NCBI GenBank assembly: GCA_038321755.1
Contig: JBBQFJ010000001.1
Location: 28,855 to 92,854, forward strand
DNA length: 64,000 nt
Reading direction: 5' to 3'
Source: JALHSW01 sp038321755
GTDB lineage: Bacteria > Actinomycetota > Acidimicrobiia > IMCC26256 > PALSA-555
In this document: piece by piece, positions 56,787-64,000 of the stretch
How positions within the stretch are numbered: position 1 is the first letter of the stretch
How the letters are laid out: each line of letters starts with the position of its first letter
Position numbers and translations under genes: made by a program
Notes under the pieces: model-generated
What the model saw: only the letters and a program-made list of their open reading frames with translations
What the model was told of the DNA's origin: nothing
The model's database searches: none

Positions 56787-58175
56787 ATGAAGAAGCCTCC
56801 GAAATCCGACGCGCTCGTCTTCTTCGGGATGACCGGCGACCTCGCGCACAAGAAGATCTTCCCGGCGCTGTACCAGATGACGAAGAAGGGCGACCTCACG
56901 GTGCCCGTCGTCGGTGTCGCGTCGACGCCCTGGACGCGCGAGCAGCTCCTCGATCGGGCCCGTGATGGCATCGAGCAGTTCGGGGGAGGGGTCGACGACG
57001 AGGCGGCCTTCACGAGGCTCGCCGCAGCGCTGTCGTACGTCGATGGCGACTACAACGACATCGCCACGTTCACCCAGCTGTTCGGCGTGTTGCAGGGCGC
57101 CAAGCGGCCGGCGCACTACCTCGCGATCCCGCCGAGCCTCTTCCCGACCGTGGTGCAGAACCTCGGGCAATCGGGCTGCGGGAAAGACGCGCGCGTGATC
57201 GTCGAGAAGCCGTTCGGACGCGACCTCGCCTCCGCGCAGGAGCTCAACCGGGTCCTGCACTCGGTCTTCCCCGAGAAGAGCATCTTCCGGATCGACCACT
57301 ACCTGGGCAAGGAAGCCATCCAGAACATCCTCTACTTCCGCTTCGCGAACGCGCTCCTCGAACCGATCTGGAACCGCAACTACATCCGCCAGGTGCAGGT
57401 CACGATGGCGGAGGACTTCGGCGTCGAAGGTCGCGGCTCCTTCTACGAGGAAGTCGGCGCGCTGCGCGACGTGGTGCAGAACCACCTCATGCAGACCTGT
57501 GCGCTCCTCGCGATGGAGCCGCCGATCGGTTCGCACGTCGAAGAGCTGCGCGACGCCAAGGAGAAGGTCTTCAGCGCGATGTGCACCCTGACACCCGACG
57601 ACCTCGTGCGCGGCCAGTTCGACGGCTACCGCAAGGAAGAGGGTGTGGCGAAGGACTCCGACGTGGAGACGTTCGCGGCCGTCCGCCTGCACATCGACTC
57701 GTGGCGTTGGGCCGGGGTCCCGTTCTACCTCCGGGCCGGGAAGAACATGCCCGTGGACTGCACCGAGGTGCGCGTCGAGCTGCACCGACCACCGCAGCAG
57801 GTCTTCGCGGAGTACGAAGCGATGCCCCACGACACGAACTACCTCCGGTTCCGGATGAACCCGGAGGTCCAGATCGCGATCGGCGCCCGGGCCAAGAGCC
57901 CGGGTGAGGGCTTCACCGGCGAGACCATCGAGCTGCTCCTCACCGAGGACACCGTGGATGAGATGACCCCCTACGAACGCCTCCTCGGTGACGCCATGGA
58001 CGGCGAGAACCTCCTCTTCGCGCGGGAGGACGGCGTCGAGGAGGCCTGGCGGGTCGTGAACGACGTGCTCACGAACCATCACAAGGCGCTGCCGTACAAG
58101 GTCCACGCCTGGGGTCCTGAGCAGGCGCAGGACCTGATCACCGATCCCGACCGCTGGCACAACCCGGTCCTCTGA
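56787..58175 (+). CDS. zwf: glucose-6-phosphate 1-dehydrogenase
   Basis: First step of the oxidative pentose phosphate pathway: G6P to 6-phosphogluconolactone. The 462 residues have the nucleotide motif VFFGMTGDLAHKKIFPALYQ (GxTGDL), EKPFGRDL, the catalytic RIDHYLGKEA (about residues 165-174) and the YLRAGKNMP domain. Coupled to gnd upstream, but no lactonase (pgl/devB) follows here, as it often does. ATG 56787 has a GAGCTG-type weak site and depends on the gnd transcript. Confidence 0.94.
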   Translation: MKKPPKSDALVFFGMTGDLAHKKIFPALYQMTKKGDLTVPVVGVASTPWTREQLLDRARDGIEQFGGGVDDEAAFTRLAAALSYVDGDYNDIATFTQLFGVLQGAKRPAHYLAIPPSLFPTVVQNLGQSGCGKDARVIVEKPFGRDLASAQELNRVLHSVFPEKSIFRIDHYLGKEAIQNILYFRFANALLEPIWNRNYIRQVQVTMAEDFGVEGRGSFYEEVGALRDVVQNHLMQTCALLAMEPPIGSHVEELRDAKEKVFSAMCTLTPDDLVRGQFDGYRKEEGVAKDSDVETFAAVRLHIDSWRWAGVPFYLRAGKNMPVDCTEVRVELHRPPQQVFAEYEAMPHDTNYLRFRMNPEVQIAIGARAKSPGEGFTGETIELLLTEDTVDEMTPYERLLGDAMDGENLLFAREDGVEEAWRVVNDVLTNHHKALPYKVHAWGPEQAQDLITDPDRWHNPVL

Positions 58176-58206
58176 CCCGGCCCACGACCCTGCCCCGACT
58201 GCGCGC

Positions 58207-59124
58207 ATGACCCCGGTCCTGGCCGTCGACCTCGGCGGCACGAACATGCGCGTCGCGGTCGTCGACGACGACGGCACGATCCTCGACCGCGCCCACGAGC
58301 CGACGCCGCACGGTGCGCCGACGATCGACCTCTTCGTCGACCTGCTCGTCGACATGCGCGAGCGCCACGACGTCAGCCATGGCGTCGTCGGGCTCCCCGG
58401 TCGCGTCGATCAGCAGGACGGACTGCTGCTGCACGCCCCGAACCTCCCCGCGGGTTGGGCCGACCAGGTGACCCGGGAACGGTTGGAAGGCGCGCTAGGG
58501 CTCCCGGTCGCACTCGCGAACGATGCCGACCTCGCCGCCGTCGGCGAGGCGTACTTCGGGGCCGGCCGCGAGCACCGCGACGTCTCCTACGTCACGATCT
58601 CGACCGGCGTCGGAGCCGGCGTCCTCGTCGGCGGTCGGCTCCTCCTCCCCCGCTTCTCCGGAGGGGAGATCGGTCACACCGTCATCGACCGCGGCGCGGC
58701 GGCCCGGGGTGCGGAAGCCACCGTCGAAGGGCTCGGATCGGGCACCGCGATCGCGCGGCTCGCCGCGGCTGCCGGCCTCGAGGCGAGCGGCGCCGAGCTC
58801 ATCCGGATCGTGGAAGCTGGCGACCCGCGCGCCGTCGGGGTGTGGGACGAGGCGATGCGGGTCATCGGCATCGCGATCGCGAACCTCGTCCAGGTGGTCG
58901 GCTCGACGTGCGTCGTCGTCGGTGGTGGTGTGGGTCGCAACGGCGAGCTGGTGCTCACCCCGATCCGCACCGCGCTCGAGGAGCTCGGACCCGAGGGACC
59001 GCCACCGACGGTGGTGACGGCAGCCCTCGGGGATGACCCCGGCCTCATCGGTGGCGCAGCATGGCGACGTGCGGCGTCCACCTCCCCGTCGTCAGGCCCC
59101 CACCCGTCAGGAGCAGCGCCATGA
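58207..59124 (+). CDS. ROK family sugar kinase (glucokinase-like), zinc-less
   Basis: Phosphorylates glucose or a related sugar with ATP. The 305 residues have the phosphate motif VLAVDLGGTNMRVAVVD, HGVVGLPGRVD, LANDADLAAVGEAYFGAGRE, TISTGVGAGVLVGG and the EIGHTVID segment with the zinc-liganding His. The following CxCGxxGC cluster that usually binds zinc in ROK proteins is absent and replaced by an Ala/Arg/Gly stretch (GAAARGAEATVEGLGSG). The C-terminal tail is Pro/Ser-rich. Last sugar-metabolism gene of the gnd-zwf operon; its stop overlaps the RidA start (ATGA). Confidence 0.83.
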   Translation: MTPVLAVDLGGTNMRVAVVDDDGTILDRAHEPTPHGAPTIDLFVDLLVDMRERHDVSHGVVGLPGRVDQQDGLLLHAPNLPAGWADQVTRERLEGALGLPVALANDADLAAVGEAYFGAGREHRDVSYVTISTGVGAGVLVGGRLLLPRFSGGEIGHTVIDRGAAARGAEATVEGLGSGTAIARLAAAAGLEASGAELIRIVEAGDPRAVGVWDEAMRVIGIAIANLVQVVGSTCVVVGGGVGRNGELVLTPIRTALEELGPEGPPPTVVTAALGDDPGLIGGAAWRRAASTSPSSGPHPSGAAP

Positions 59125-59513
59125 GCGTCGACCCGATCCTCACCCCGAGCCAGCCGTGGGCCGTCGGCCCCTATTCGACCGCCGTGCGCGTGGGCGACTG
59201 GATCGTGTGCTCGGGCCAGGTGGGTATCGATCCCGACAGCGGAAGTGTTGTGACCGGCGGTGCCGAAGCCCAGGCGCGCCAGGCGCTCGAGAACGTGACG
59301 TCGATCCTGGCGGACGCCGGTGCGAGCTGGGCCGATGTCGCCAAGGTCACGTTGTTCGTGGCCACCGAGAGCCCGCAGTCGATGCAGGAGATCAACACGA
59401 TCTACGCCGAGATCATCGGAGAGCACCGCCCGGCCCGCAGCACCGTGGGCGTGGCGTGGCTCCCGATGGGCGCAGTGTTCGAGGTCGAGGTCTGGGCGTA
59501 CCAGCCTCAGTGA
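59121..59513 (+). CDS. RidA family (reactive intermediate deaminase) protein
   Basis: Hydrolyses reactive enamine/imine intermediates formed by PLP enzymes, or a related deaminase activity. The 130 residues show PWAVGPYSTAVRVGDWIVCSGQVG, ALENVTSILADAGASWADVAKVTLFV, and the catalytic Arg region RSTVGVAWLPMGAVFEVEVWA. ATG 59121 has AGGAG 8 bases upstream and overlaps the ROK stop. msrB follows after 11 bases, so it belongs to the same operon. Confidence 0.88.
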   Translation: MSVDPILTPSQPWAVGPYSTAVRVGDWIVCSGQVGIDPDSGSVVTGGAEAQARQALENVTSILADAGASWADVAKVTLFVATESPQSMQEINTIYAEIIGEHRPARSTVGVAWLPMGAVFEVEVWAYQPQ

Positions 59514-59524
59514 GGGAGCACACC

Positions 59525-59941
59525 ATGGCGAAGAAGACCCAGCACGAGATCGAGAAGCCGGACGACGCGTGGCGCGACGAGCTCACGCCCGAGCAGTACC
59601 AGGTGCTCCGCAAGGCCGGCACCGAGCGTGCGTTCAGCGGCGAGTACTGGGACTGTCACGACGACGGCATGTACCGCTGCGCCGGATGCGGCGCCGAGCT
59701 GTTCGACGCCTCGACCAAGTTCGAGTCGGGAACCGGGTGGCCGAGCTTCACCGAGCCCGTCGTCGCCGAGGCCGTCGAGCAGAAGCGTGACCTCTCGCAC
59801 GGCATGCTGCGCACCGAGGTCGTGTGCCGCCGCTGCGGTGGCCATCTCGGACATGTCTTCGACGACGGCCCCGGACCCGAGGGTCAGCGGTTCTGCATCA
59901 ACTCCCTGTCGCTCGACCTCGCGAAGCGCGACCCGGAGTAA
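59525..59941 (+). CDS. msrB: peptide-methionine (R)-S-oxide reductase
   Basis: Reduces the R-epimer of methionine sulfoxide in proteins. The 138 residues have the structural zinc cysteines in YRCAGCGAELF and VCRRCGGHLGHVFDDG, SGTGWPSF and the catalytic Cys in GQRFCINSLSLDL near the C-terminus. No selenocysteine. ATG 59525 with GAGGGAG about 6-10 bases upstream. Together with Bcp and the zwf/gnd NADPH supply it fits oxidative-damage repair. Confidence 0.93.
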   Translation: MAKKTQHEIEKPDDAWRDELTPEQYQVLRKAGTERAFSGEYWDCHDDGMYRCAGCGAELFDASTKFESGTGWPSFTEPVVAEAVEQKRDLSHGMLRTEVVCRRCGGHLGHVFDDGPGPEGQRFCINSLSLDLAKRDPE

Positions 59942-60020
59942 GTCAGCCGGGCCCAGGTACCATTCGAAGTCGCCCGATTGGGCTTGCCCCATCCCCCCGC
60001 CCGCTCGTAGGCAGCCCTTC

Positions 60021-61589
60021 ATGACCTCAACTTCGGACGCCTCCGCCGGCCAGCCGCCGAACGTGGTGATCATCGGCGCCGGTCCGGCCGGCCTCACCGC
60101 GGCGTACGAGCTGGCCGAGCGCTACGGCATCTCCTCCACGGTGCTCGAGGCCGACGACGTGGTGGGTGGGATCAGCCGCACGGTCGAGCGCGACGGCTGG
60201 CGCTTCGACATCGGCGGGCACCGCTTCTTCACCAAGGTGAAGGAGGTCGAGGCCTTCTGGCACGAGATCCTCCCGGACGAGGACTTCATGCTCCGCCCGC
60301 GGATGAGCCGCATCTTCTACGAGGGCAAGTACTACGACTACCCGCTCAAGGCGTCGAACGCGCTGAAGAACCTCGGTATCTGGGAGGCGTTCCTCTGCGT
60401 GATGTCGTACGTCTGGGCGCGGATCCGTCCGCCGAAGGACCAGTCCACGCTCGAGGGCTGGATCATCTCCCGCTTCGGGATGCGCCTCTACAAGCACTTC
60501 TTCAAGACCTACAACGAGAAGCTCTGGGGCGTGCCGGTCGACAAGCTCCCCGCCGACTTCGCCGCGCAACGGATCAAGAACCTCTCCCTCTTCAACGCGG
60601 CAATGAACGCGCTGCTCCCCAAGCGCAACCAGAAGGACATCACCTCCCTCATCGAGGAGTTCGAGTACCCGAAGCTCGGTCCGGGGATGATGTGGGAGCG
60701 GTGCCGCGAGCTCGTCGAGGAGAAAGGCTGCACCGTCATCATGAACGCCCGCGTCGTCGGGATCCGGCACGAGCACGACCGCGCGGTCGCAGTCATCGCC
60801 GAAGCACCCGACGGGACGCGCACCGAGCACCCGTGCGATCACGTCATCTCGTCGATGCCGATCTCACACCTGCTCCAGGTGATGGACCCGACCCCGGCCG
60901 ACGAAGCAGTGCGGGCTGCTGGCGACCTGCGGTACCGCGACTTCCTCACCGTCGCGCTCGTCGTGCCCGAGGAGTACAGCTTCCCGGACAACTGGATATA
61001 CGTGCACTCCAAGGACGTGCTGGTCGGTCGCATCCAGAACTTCGGTTCGTGGTCGCCGTACCTCGTCAAGGAGGGACGCACCTGTCTGGGTCTCGAGTTC
61101 TTCGTGTTCGAGGGTGACGAGACCTGGAACGCGTCGGACGAGGATCTCATCGAGCAGGGCAAGCGCGAGCTGCAGATCCTCGGCCTCGTCGACCCGTCGA
61201 AGGTGGAAACGGGCTACGTCGTCCGGATGCCGAAGGCCTACCCGTTCTACGACGAGCGGTACAAGGCGAACGTCGCGCGCATCGTCGAGTGGCTCGACGA
61301 CTGCGCACCCAACGTCCATCCCGTGGGTCGGAATGGGATGCACCGCTACAACAACCAGGACCACTCGATGTACACGGCGATGCTCACCGCCGAGAACATC
61401 GCGACTGGTACGCACCACGACGTGTGGAGCGTGAACGTCGAGGAGGAGTACCACGAGGAATCCTCGGCGGTCGAGGACATGGATCTCCGCCAGGCGGGCG
61501 ACGAGCCGCAGCGGGGCACCGGTCGGGACGCGCCGGTGATCGCGCGCGAGCACTACGGCGACGACCACCCGGTCAACAAGACGCCCTGA
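60021..61589 (+). CDS. amine-oxidase-fold FAD-dependent oxidoreductase (protoporphyrinogen oxidase/UDP-galactopyranose mutase-like)
   Basis: A 522-residue FAD protein: VVIIGAGPAGLTAAYELAERYG (residues 15-36), VVGGISRTVERDGWRFDIGGHRFFTKV (about 52-77), a central helical substrate region, SSMPISHLL, GRIQNFGSWSPYLV and the C-terminal HRYNNQDHSMYTAMLTAENI FAD-closing block. The GGHRFF pattern and the final QDH motif resemble UDP-galactopyranose mutase-like and protoporphyrinogen-oxidase-like proteins that sit in glycan or lipid clusters, so sugar modification is possible. ATG 60021. A TACCAT box about 60 bases upstream (59958) would give a short leader. Confidence 0.75.
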   Translation: MTSTSDASAGQPPNVVIIGAGPAGLTAAYELAERYGISSTVLEADDVVGGISRTVERDGWRFDIGGHRFFTKVKEVEAFWHEILPDEDFMLRPRMSRIFYEGKYYDYPLKASNALKNLGIWEAFLCVMSYVWARIRPPKDQSTLEGWIISRFGMRLYKHFFKTYNEKLWGVPVDKLPADFAAQRIKNLSLFNAAMNALLPKRNQKDITSLIEEFEYPKLGPGMMWERCRELVEEKGCTVIMNARVVGIRHEHDRAVAVIAEAPDGTRTEHPCDHVISSMPISHLLQVMDPTPADEAVRAAGDLRYRDFLTVALVVPEEYSFPDNWIYVHSKDVLVGRIQNFGSWSPYLVKEGRTCLGLEFFVFEGDETWNASDEDLIEQGKRELQILGLVDPSKVETGYVVRMPKAYPFYDERYKANVARIVEWLDDCAPNVHPVGRNGMHRYNNQDHSMYTAMLTAENIATGTHHDVWSVNVEEEYHEESSAVEDMDLRQAGDEPQRGTGRDAPVIAREHYGDDHPVNKTP

Positions 61590-61981
61590 TCAGGTGTCGG
61601 CGCGCCGCTCCGCGACGAGCAGGGAGCTGCCGTAGAGCGCGAGCGGGAACCGCGTGCCGACGATCCGCGAAGTCCGACCGCTGCCGGAGACCCGGTCGAC
61701 TCGGAACCCGCGGTGGTTCAGGAGCTCCGAGAGCGCTTCCGCGGCGAGGAGCTGTTCGAGTGCCGCAGAGGGCACGTGCTCGATCAGCTCTCCCATGACG
61801 AGTGCGTCGAAGCGCCACCTCGACCGGTGTTGCAGCCGACGTCGAGCAGCCGCGGCGTGGACCCCAAGTGCCGAAGATGCCGGGCGAACTGCGCGTAGCG
61901 ACGGGGAGTGAAGGAATCGACTTCGGAGCCGGTCTGCGTCGCGGCGGTCTCGGGACGTTTGCCTCTTGCCGTCGAAATCAC
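61590..61981 (-). pseudogene. SAM-dependent methyltransferase, internally deleted and frameshifted
   Basis: Remnants of one methyltransferase lie in two minus-strand frames. The N-terminal part (from GTG 61981) has SFTPRRYAQFARHLRHLG then motif I RLLDVGCNTGRGG. At about 61820 the sequence jumps directly, with a frame change, to FDALVMGELIEHVPSAALEQLLAAE (motif IV and after). It then continues with a further shortened segment into ELLNHRGFRVDRVSGSGRTSR and RFPLALYGSSLLVAERR. Intact relatives as I recall them have about 60-70 residues between motif I and FDAIVAGEFIEH, and more before the C-terminal block, so two deletions are inferred. Probably a non-functional glycan or lipid methyltransferase. 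Confidence 0.72.
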
Positions 61982-62030
61982 GACTCCGCATGCTGACCGG
62001 GAAGGGGCGTCGAGTCGGGGAGCGGGCGAG

Positions 62031-63794
62031 GTGGAGCGATCGGGGCCTGCAGCGCTCGAGGGTGCGGATCTCGACGGGCCGGTCGAGATCGCAGAGCGGG
62101 TCTTCTGGGTCGGTCACTACCTCCCGGGTGATCCGTTCCAGTGCCACGCGTACCTGATCGAGCACGGGGACCAATCGGTGCTGATCGATCCGGGCGGACC
62201 CCTGGTGTTCGAGCACGTGCTCGCCAAGGTGCGCCAAGTGGTCGCGTTCGACCAGCTGAAGTGGTTCATCTGCCATCACCAGGATCCGGACATCACCGCG
62301 AGCCTGCCGCGCATCGATTCGATGGTGACTCGGGATGACGTGGCCGTGATCTCCCACTGGCGAGCGAAGGCGCTCATCTGCCACTACGGGATCCGCATGC
62401 CGTTCTGGCTCGTGGAGGAGCACGACTGGCAGCTCGACCTCGGCGGGCGGAAGCTGCGCTTCGTCTTCACTCCCTACTTGCACTTCCCGGGAGCGTTCAC
62501 GACGTTCGACGAGCGCTCCGGGACGCTGTTCTCGAGCGACATCTTCGGCGGGTTCACCGACAACTGGAAGCTCGTCGCTACCGACATGTCCTACTTCGAG
62601 GAGATCCGCCCGTTCCACGAGCACTACATGCCGAGTCGGGAAATCCTCGCGGCCGGGATGCGGAGCTTCGAGCGACTCCCGATCAAGATGATCGCGCCGC
62701 AGCACGGTGAGCTGATTCCCGAGCATCTCGTCGCGCCCGTCATCGACAGGCTCAAGAACCTCGATTGCGGGCTCTATCTCATGGTGCACCAGGACACTGA
62801 CATCCGTCGTCTCTCGGAGGTCAACCGACTCCTCCGCGAGGCAGTGCACCAGATCATCGTGTCGACTGACTTCCGCGAGGTGGTGAGCTCCCTCCTCGGG
62901 CTGATCCAGCAGGTGTTCCCCGTCTCCGCCCTCGAGTTCTACGCACGAGTCGCCGACGGAGGGTTCGTGCGCTTCGCGCCCGAGGATAGATATCGAGGAG
63001 TCCCGGCGGAGCTGCCGCCGGAATGGGCGAACCTGATCGGGCTGGAACGCCCAGAAGACCGACGCGCGCTCCCGCTCGGCGCTTCATCGGACGGGCTGAT
63101 GGTCGCCGTGCCTCTGTTCGCCCCGACCTCGGGTCGTTCCGAAGCTTTGGCCATCTTCCGCATGCGCGAGCCCGTTGCCATGGTCGAAGCCGCGATCGCC
63201 GCGCTCGCCGAGGTCAGTACGCCGCTCGAGGTCGCGGTCGAACGCGAGCTGCTCCTCCGATCCGTCGAGGGCCGACGTCAGGAGCTCTACGACCTCGCTA
63301 TGCGCGACACGCTCACGGGCCTGCACAATCGCCTGTACCTCAACGAGACTGCCGCGGCAATGTTCTCGCTCCATGATCGCGGCGACGTCGCGGGAGTCAC
63401 GGTCTCGATGTTCGATCTCGATCATTTCAAGGTGGTGAACGACACGTTCGGGCATGCGGCGGGTGACGAGGTGCTCCGTCGTTTCGGTAGCGTCCTGTCG
63501 AGCGAGGCCCGACAAGGAGACATCGTGGCGCGCATCGGCGGCGAGGAGTTCCTCGCGCTCCACGTGAGCCGCAACCCGAACGACGCGGGATCTTTCGCCA
63601 GCCGCGTCGCCGAGAGCACTCGACAGATCGTCTTCGAAGACGCCCTGAGCCCAATCCACCTCACGGTCAGTAGCGGCGTCGTACTCCGTGACACCTTCGA
63701 GTCGCTCGACGCCGTGGTCGCGCGCGCCGACGGTGCGCTCTACGATGCAAAGGAGAGCGGTCGCGATCGCGTCGTCGTGGCCAACGGCGGCTGA
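62031..63794 (+). CDS. ODP-type diiron sensor domain fused to GGDEF diguanylate cyclase
   Basis: 587 residues. Residues about 20-260 form a metallo-beta-lactamase-fold domain of the flavodiiron/oxygen-binding diiron (ODP) type. Candidate iron ligands are H83, D85 and D87 in CHHQDPDITA (the FDP pattern HxExD with Asp for Glu), the His in PYLHFPGAFT, the Asp in LFSSDIFGG and the His in IAPQHGELI. A GAF-like or linker region (about 270-420) leads to a GGDEF domain (about 430-587) with the active site GGEEF (503-507) and an intact RQGD inhibitory site five residues before it. An O2/NO-responsive c-di-GMP synthase is the natural reading. GTG 62031 has GGGGAG 8 bases upstream; GTG 61908 would overlap the pseudogene. 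Confidence 0.83.
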   Translation: MERSGPAALEGADLDGPVEIAERVFWVGHYLPGDPFQCHAYLIEHGDQSVLIDPGGPLVFEHVLAKVRQVVAFDQLKWFICHHQDPDITASLPRIDSMVTRDDVAVISHWRAKALICHYGIRMPFWLVEEHDWQLDLGGRKLRFVFTPYLHFPGAFTTFDERSGTLFSSDIFGGFTDNWKLVATDMSYFEEIRPFHEHYMPSREILAAGMRSFERLPIKMIAPQHGELIPEHLVAPVIDRLKNLDCGLYLMVHQDTDIRRLSEVNRLLREAVHQIIVSTDFREVVSSLLGLIQQVFPVSALEFYARVADGGFVRFAPEDRYRGVPAELPPEWANLIGLERPEDRRALPLGASSDGLMVAVPLFAPTSGRSEALAIFRMREPVAMVEAAIAALAEVSTPLEVAVERELLLRSVEGRRQELYDLAMRDTLTGLHNRLYLNETAAAMFSLHDRGDVAGVTVSMFDLDHFKVVNDTFGHAAGDEVLRRFGSVLSSEARQGDIVARIGGEEFLALHVSRNPNDAGSFASRVAESTRQIVFEDALSPIHLTVSSGVVLRDTFESLDAVVARADGALYDAKESGRDRVVVANGG

Positions 63795-64000
63795 GTCCGC
63801 GCCGATCCCTGTCGCTCACAACACTGAGTTCTGTCGGGAACCCCGAGTGGGCGAGGGGGGACTTGAACTCCGATTTCCGGGGTGCTAATCGCTGCCGGTC
63901 GACCGTGGATCGTGCTTCTGACCAGGCTATTCGCGAATCGGCGTGCTGGACGGTGCTGGTCGTTTCTACCGGTTCTTGACCCGTCCGGTAGAAGTTCCGG
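63795..64000. other. non-coding window end with inverted repeat
   Basis: No credible gene in the last 206 bases. Besides the tRNA-like fragment, a 9-bp perfect inverted repeat TTCTACCGG/CCGGTAGAA (63964-63972 with 63985-63993, 12-base loop) is seen. Its role is unclear. Confidence 0.4.
63848..63872 (-). other. 3' tRNA-like fragment (possible attachment site)
   Basis: Minus-strand sequence ends like a tRNA: GGAGTTCAAGTCCCCC (T-loop box TTCAAGT), then CTCGCCC and A. The T-stem pairs only 3 of 5, and no matching GGGCGAG 5' half is found to the window end. tRNA 3' ends of this type are typical integrase attachment sites. Confidence 0.45.

Noticed and set aside
1..64000. rRNA genes, transposases or integrases, replication origin, toxin-antitoxin or restriction systems
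   Set aside because: None of their conserved motifs or structures were seen on either strand; the only mobile-element hint is the tRNA-like fragment at the right edge.

Overview
The window is about 68-70% G+C by eye and gene-dense. It uses many GTG starts, ATGA/GTGA stop-start couplings and actinobacterial marker families (DUF3090, SCO1664 family, DUF3151, DUF3499, TIGR03084, polyphosphate glucokinase). This fits a free-living aerobic, heterotrophic high-GC actinobacterium. Class Acidimicrobiia is my guess from overall gene content, not something the sequence proves. There is no rRNA, CRISPR array, transposase or recognisable prophage gene. Three complete tRNA genes (Arg-ACG, Ser-GCT, Ser-UGA) and one 3' tRNA-like fragment are present.

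Layout. 0-4.5 kb: 3' end of nhaA, a small receiver-like protein, a fatty-acyl-AMP ligase and a GT39 membrane glycosyltransferase. 4.5-12.5 kb: the histidine phosphatase/DUF3090/SCO1664 operon, DUF3151, a GDP-mannose dehydratase, a CoA-disulfide-reductase-like flavoprotein with a nitronate monooxygenase, purE and an acyl-CoA ligase. 12.5-19.9 kb: TIGR03084, enoyl-CoA hydratase and acyl-CoA dehydrogenase, a MacB/FtsX-type ABC exporter, and lgt. 19.9-28.9 kb: a secreted protein, a luciferase-like monooxygenase, DUF427, a GH114-like enzyme, a TetR-MFS-Fpg operon with a clear operator, an ABC1/UbiB kinase and a secreted transglycosylase. 29.3-38 kb: an uptake-and-oxidation block (polar amino acid ABC transporter, Rieske oxygenase and FAD oxidoreductase in one coupled operon) facing a methylmalonate-semialdehyde dehydrogenase coupled to a second FAD oxidoreductase. 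38-47 kb: DUF3499, amidase, DJ-1 and VOC proteins, RarD, a Bcp peroxiredoxin, ureidoglycolate lyase, cupin, a 2-hydroxyacid dehydrogenase and an RraA-like protein. 47-55.6 kb: SRPBCC and PHP proteins from a symmetric promoter, an alpha-glucosidase, tRNA-Ser/serS/pheA, polyphosphate glucokinase, and an ABC exporter whose ATPase carries a cyclic-nucleotide-binding domain. 55.7-60 kb: gnd-zwf-ROK kinase-RidA-MsrB. 60-64 kb: an amine-oxidase-fold FAD protein, a broken methyltransferase, a diiron-sensor/GGDEF fusion, and a tRNA-like 3' end at the window edge.

Functional themes. Fatty acid activation and beta-oxidation (two AMP-dependent ligases, ACAD, ECH). Glucose entry into the oxidative pentose phosphate pathway (ppgK, ROK kinase, zwf, gnd), with redox repair nearby (MsrB, Bcp). 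Uptake and oxidation of a small nitrogenous compound (29-38 kb). Two general patterns stand out. First, many genes have a TANNNT -10 box only 5-9 nt before the start codon, suggesting leaderless mRNAs, including two pairs of divergent genes whose -10 boxes overlap. Second, short tandem repeats of 14-17 nt sit repeatedly at gene edges.
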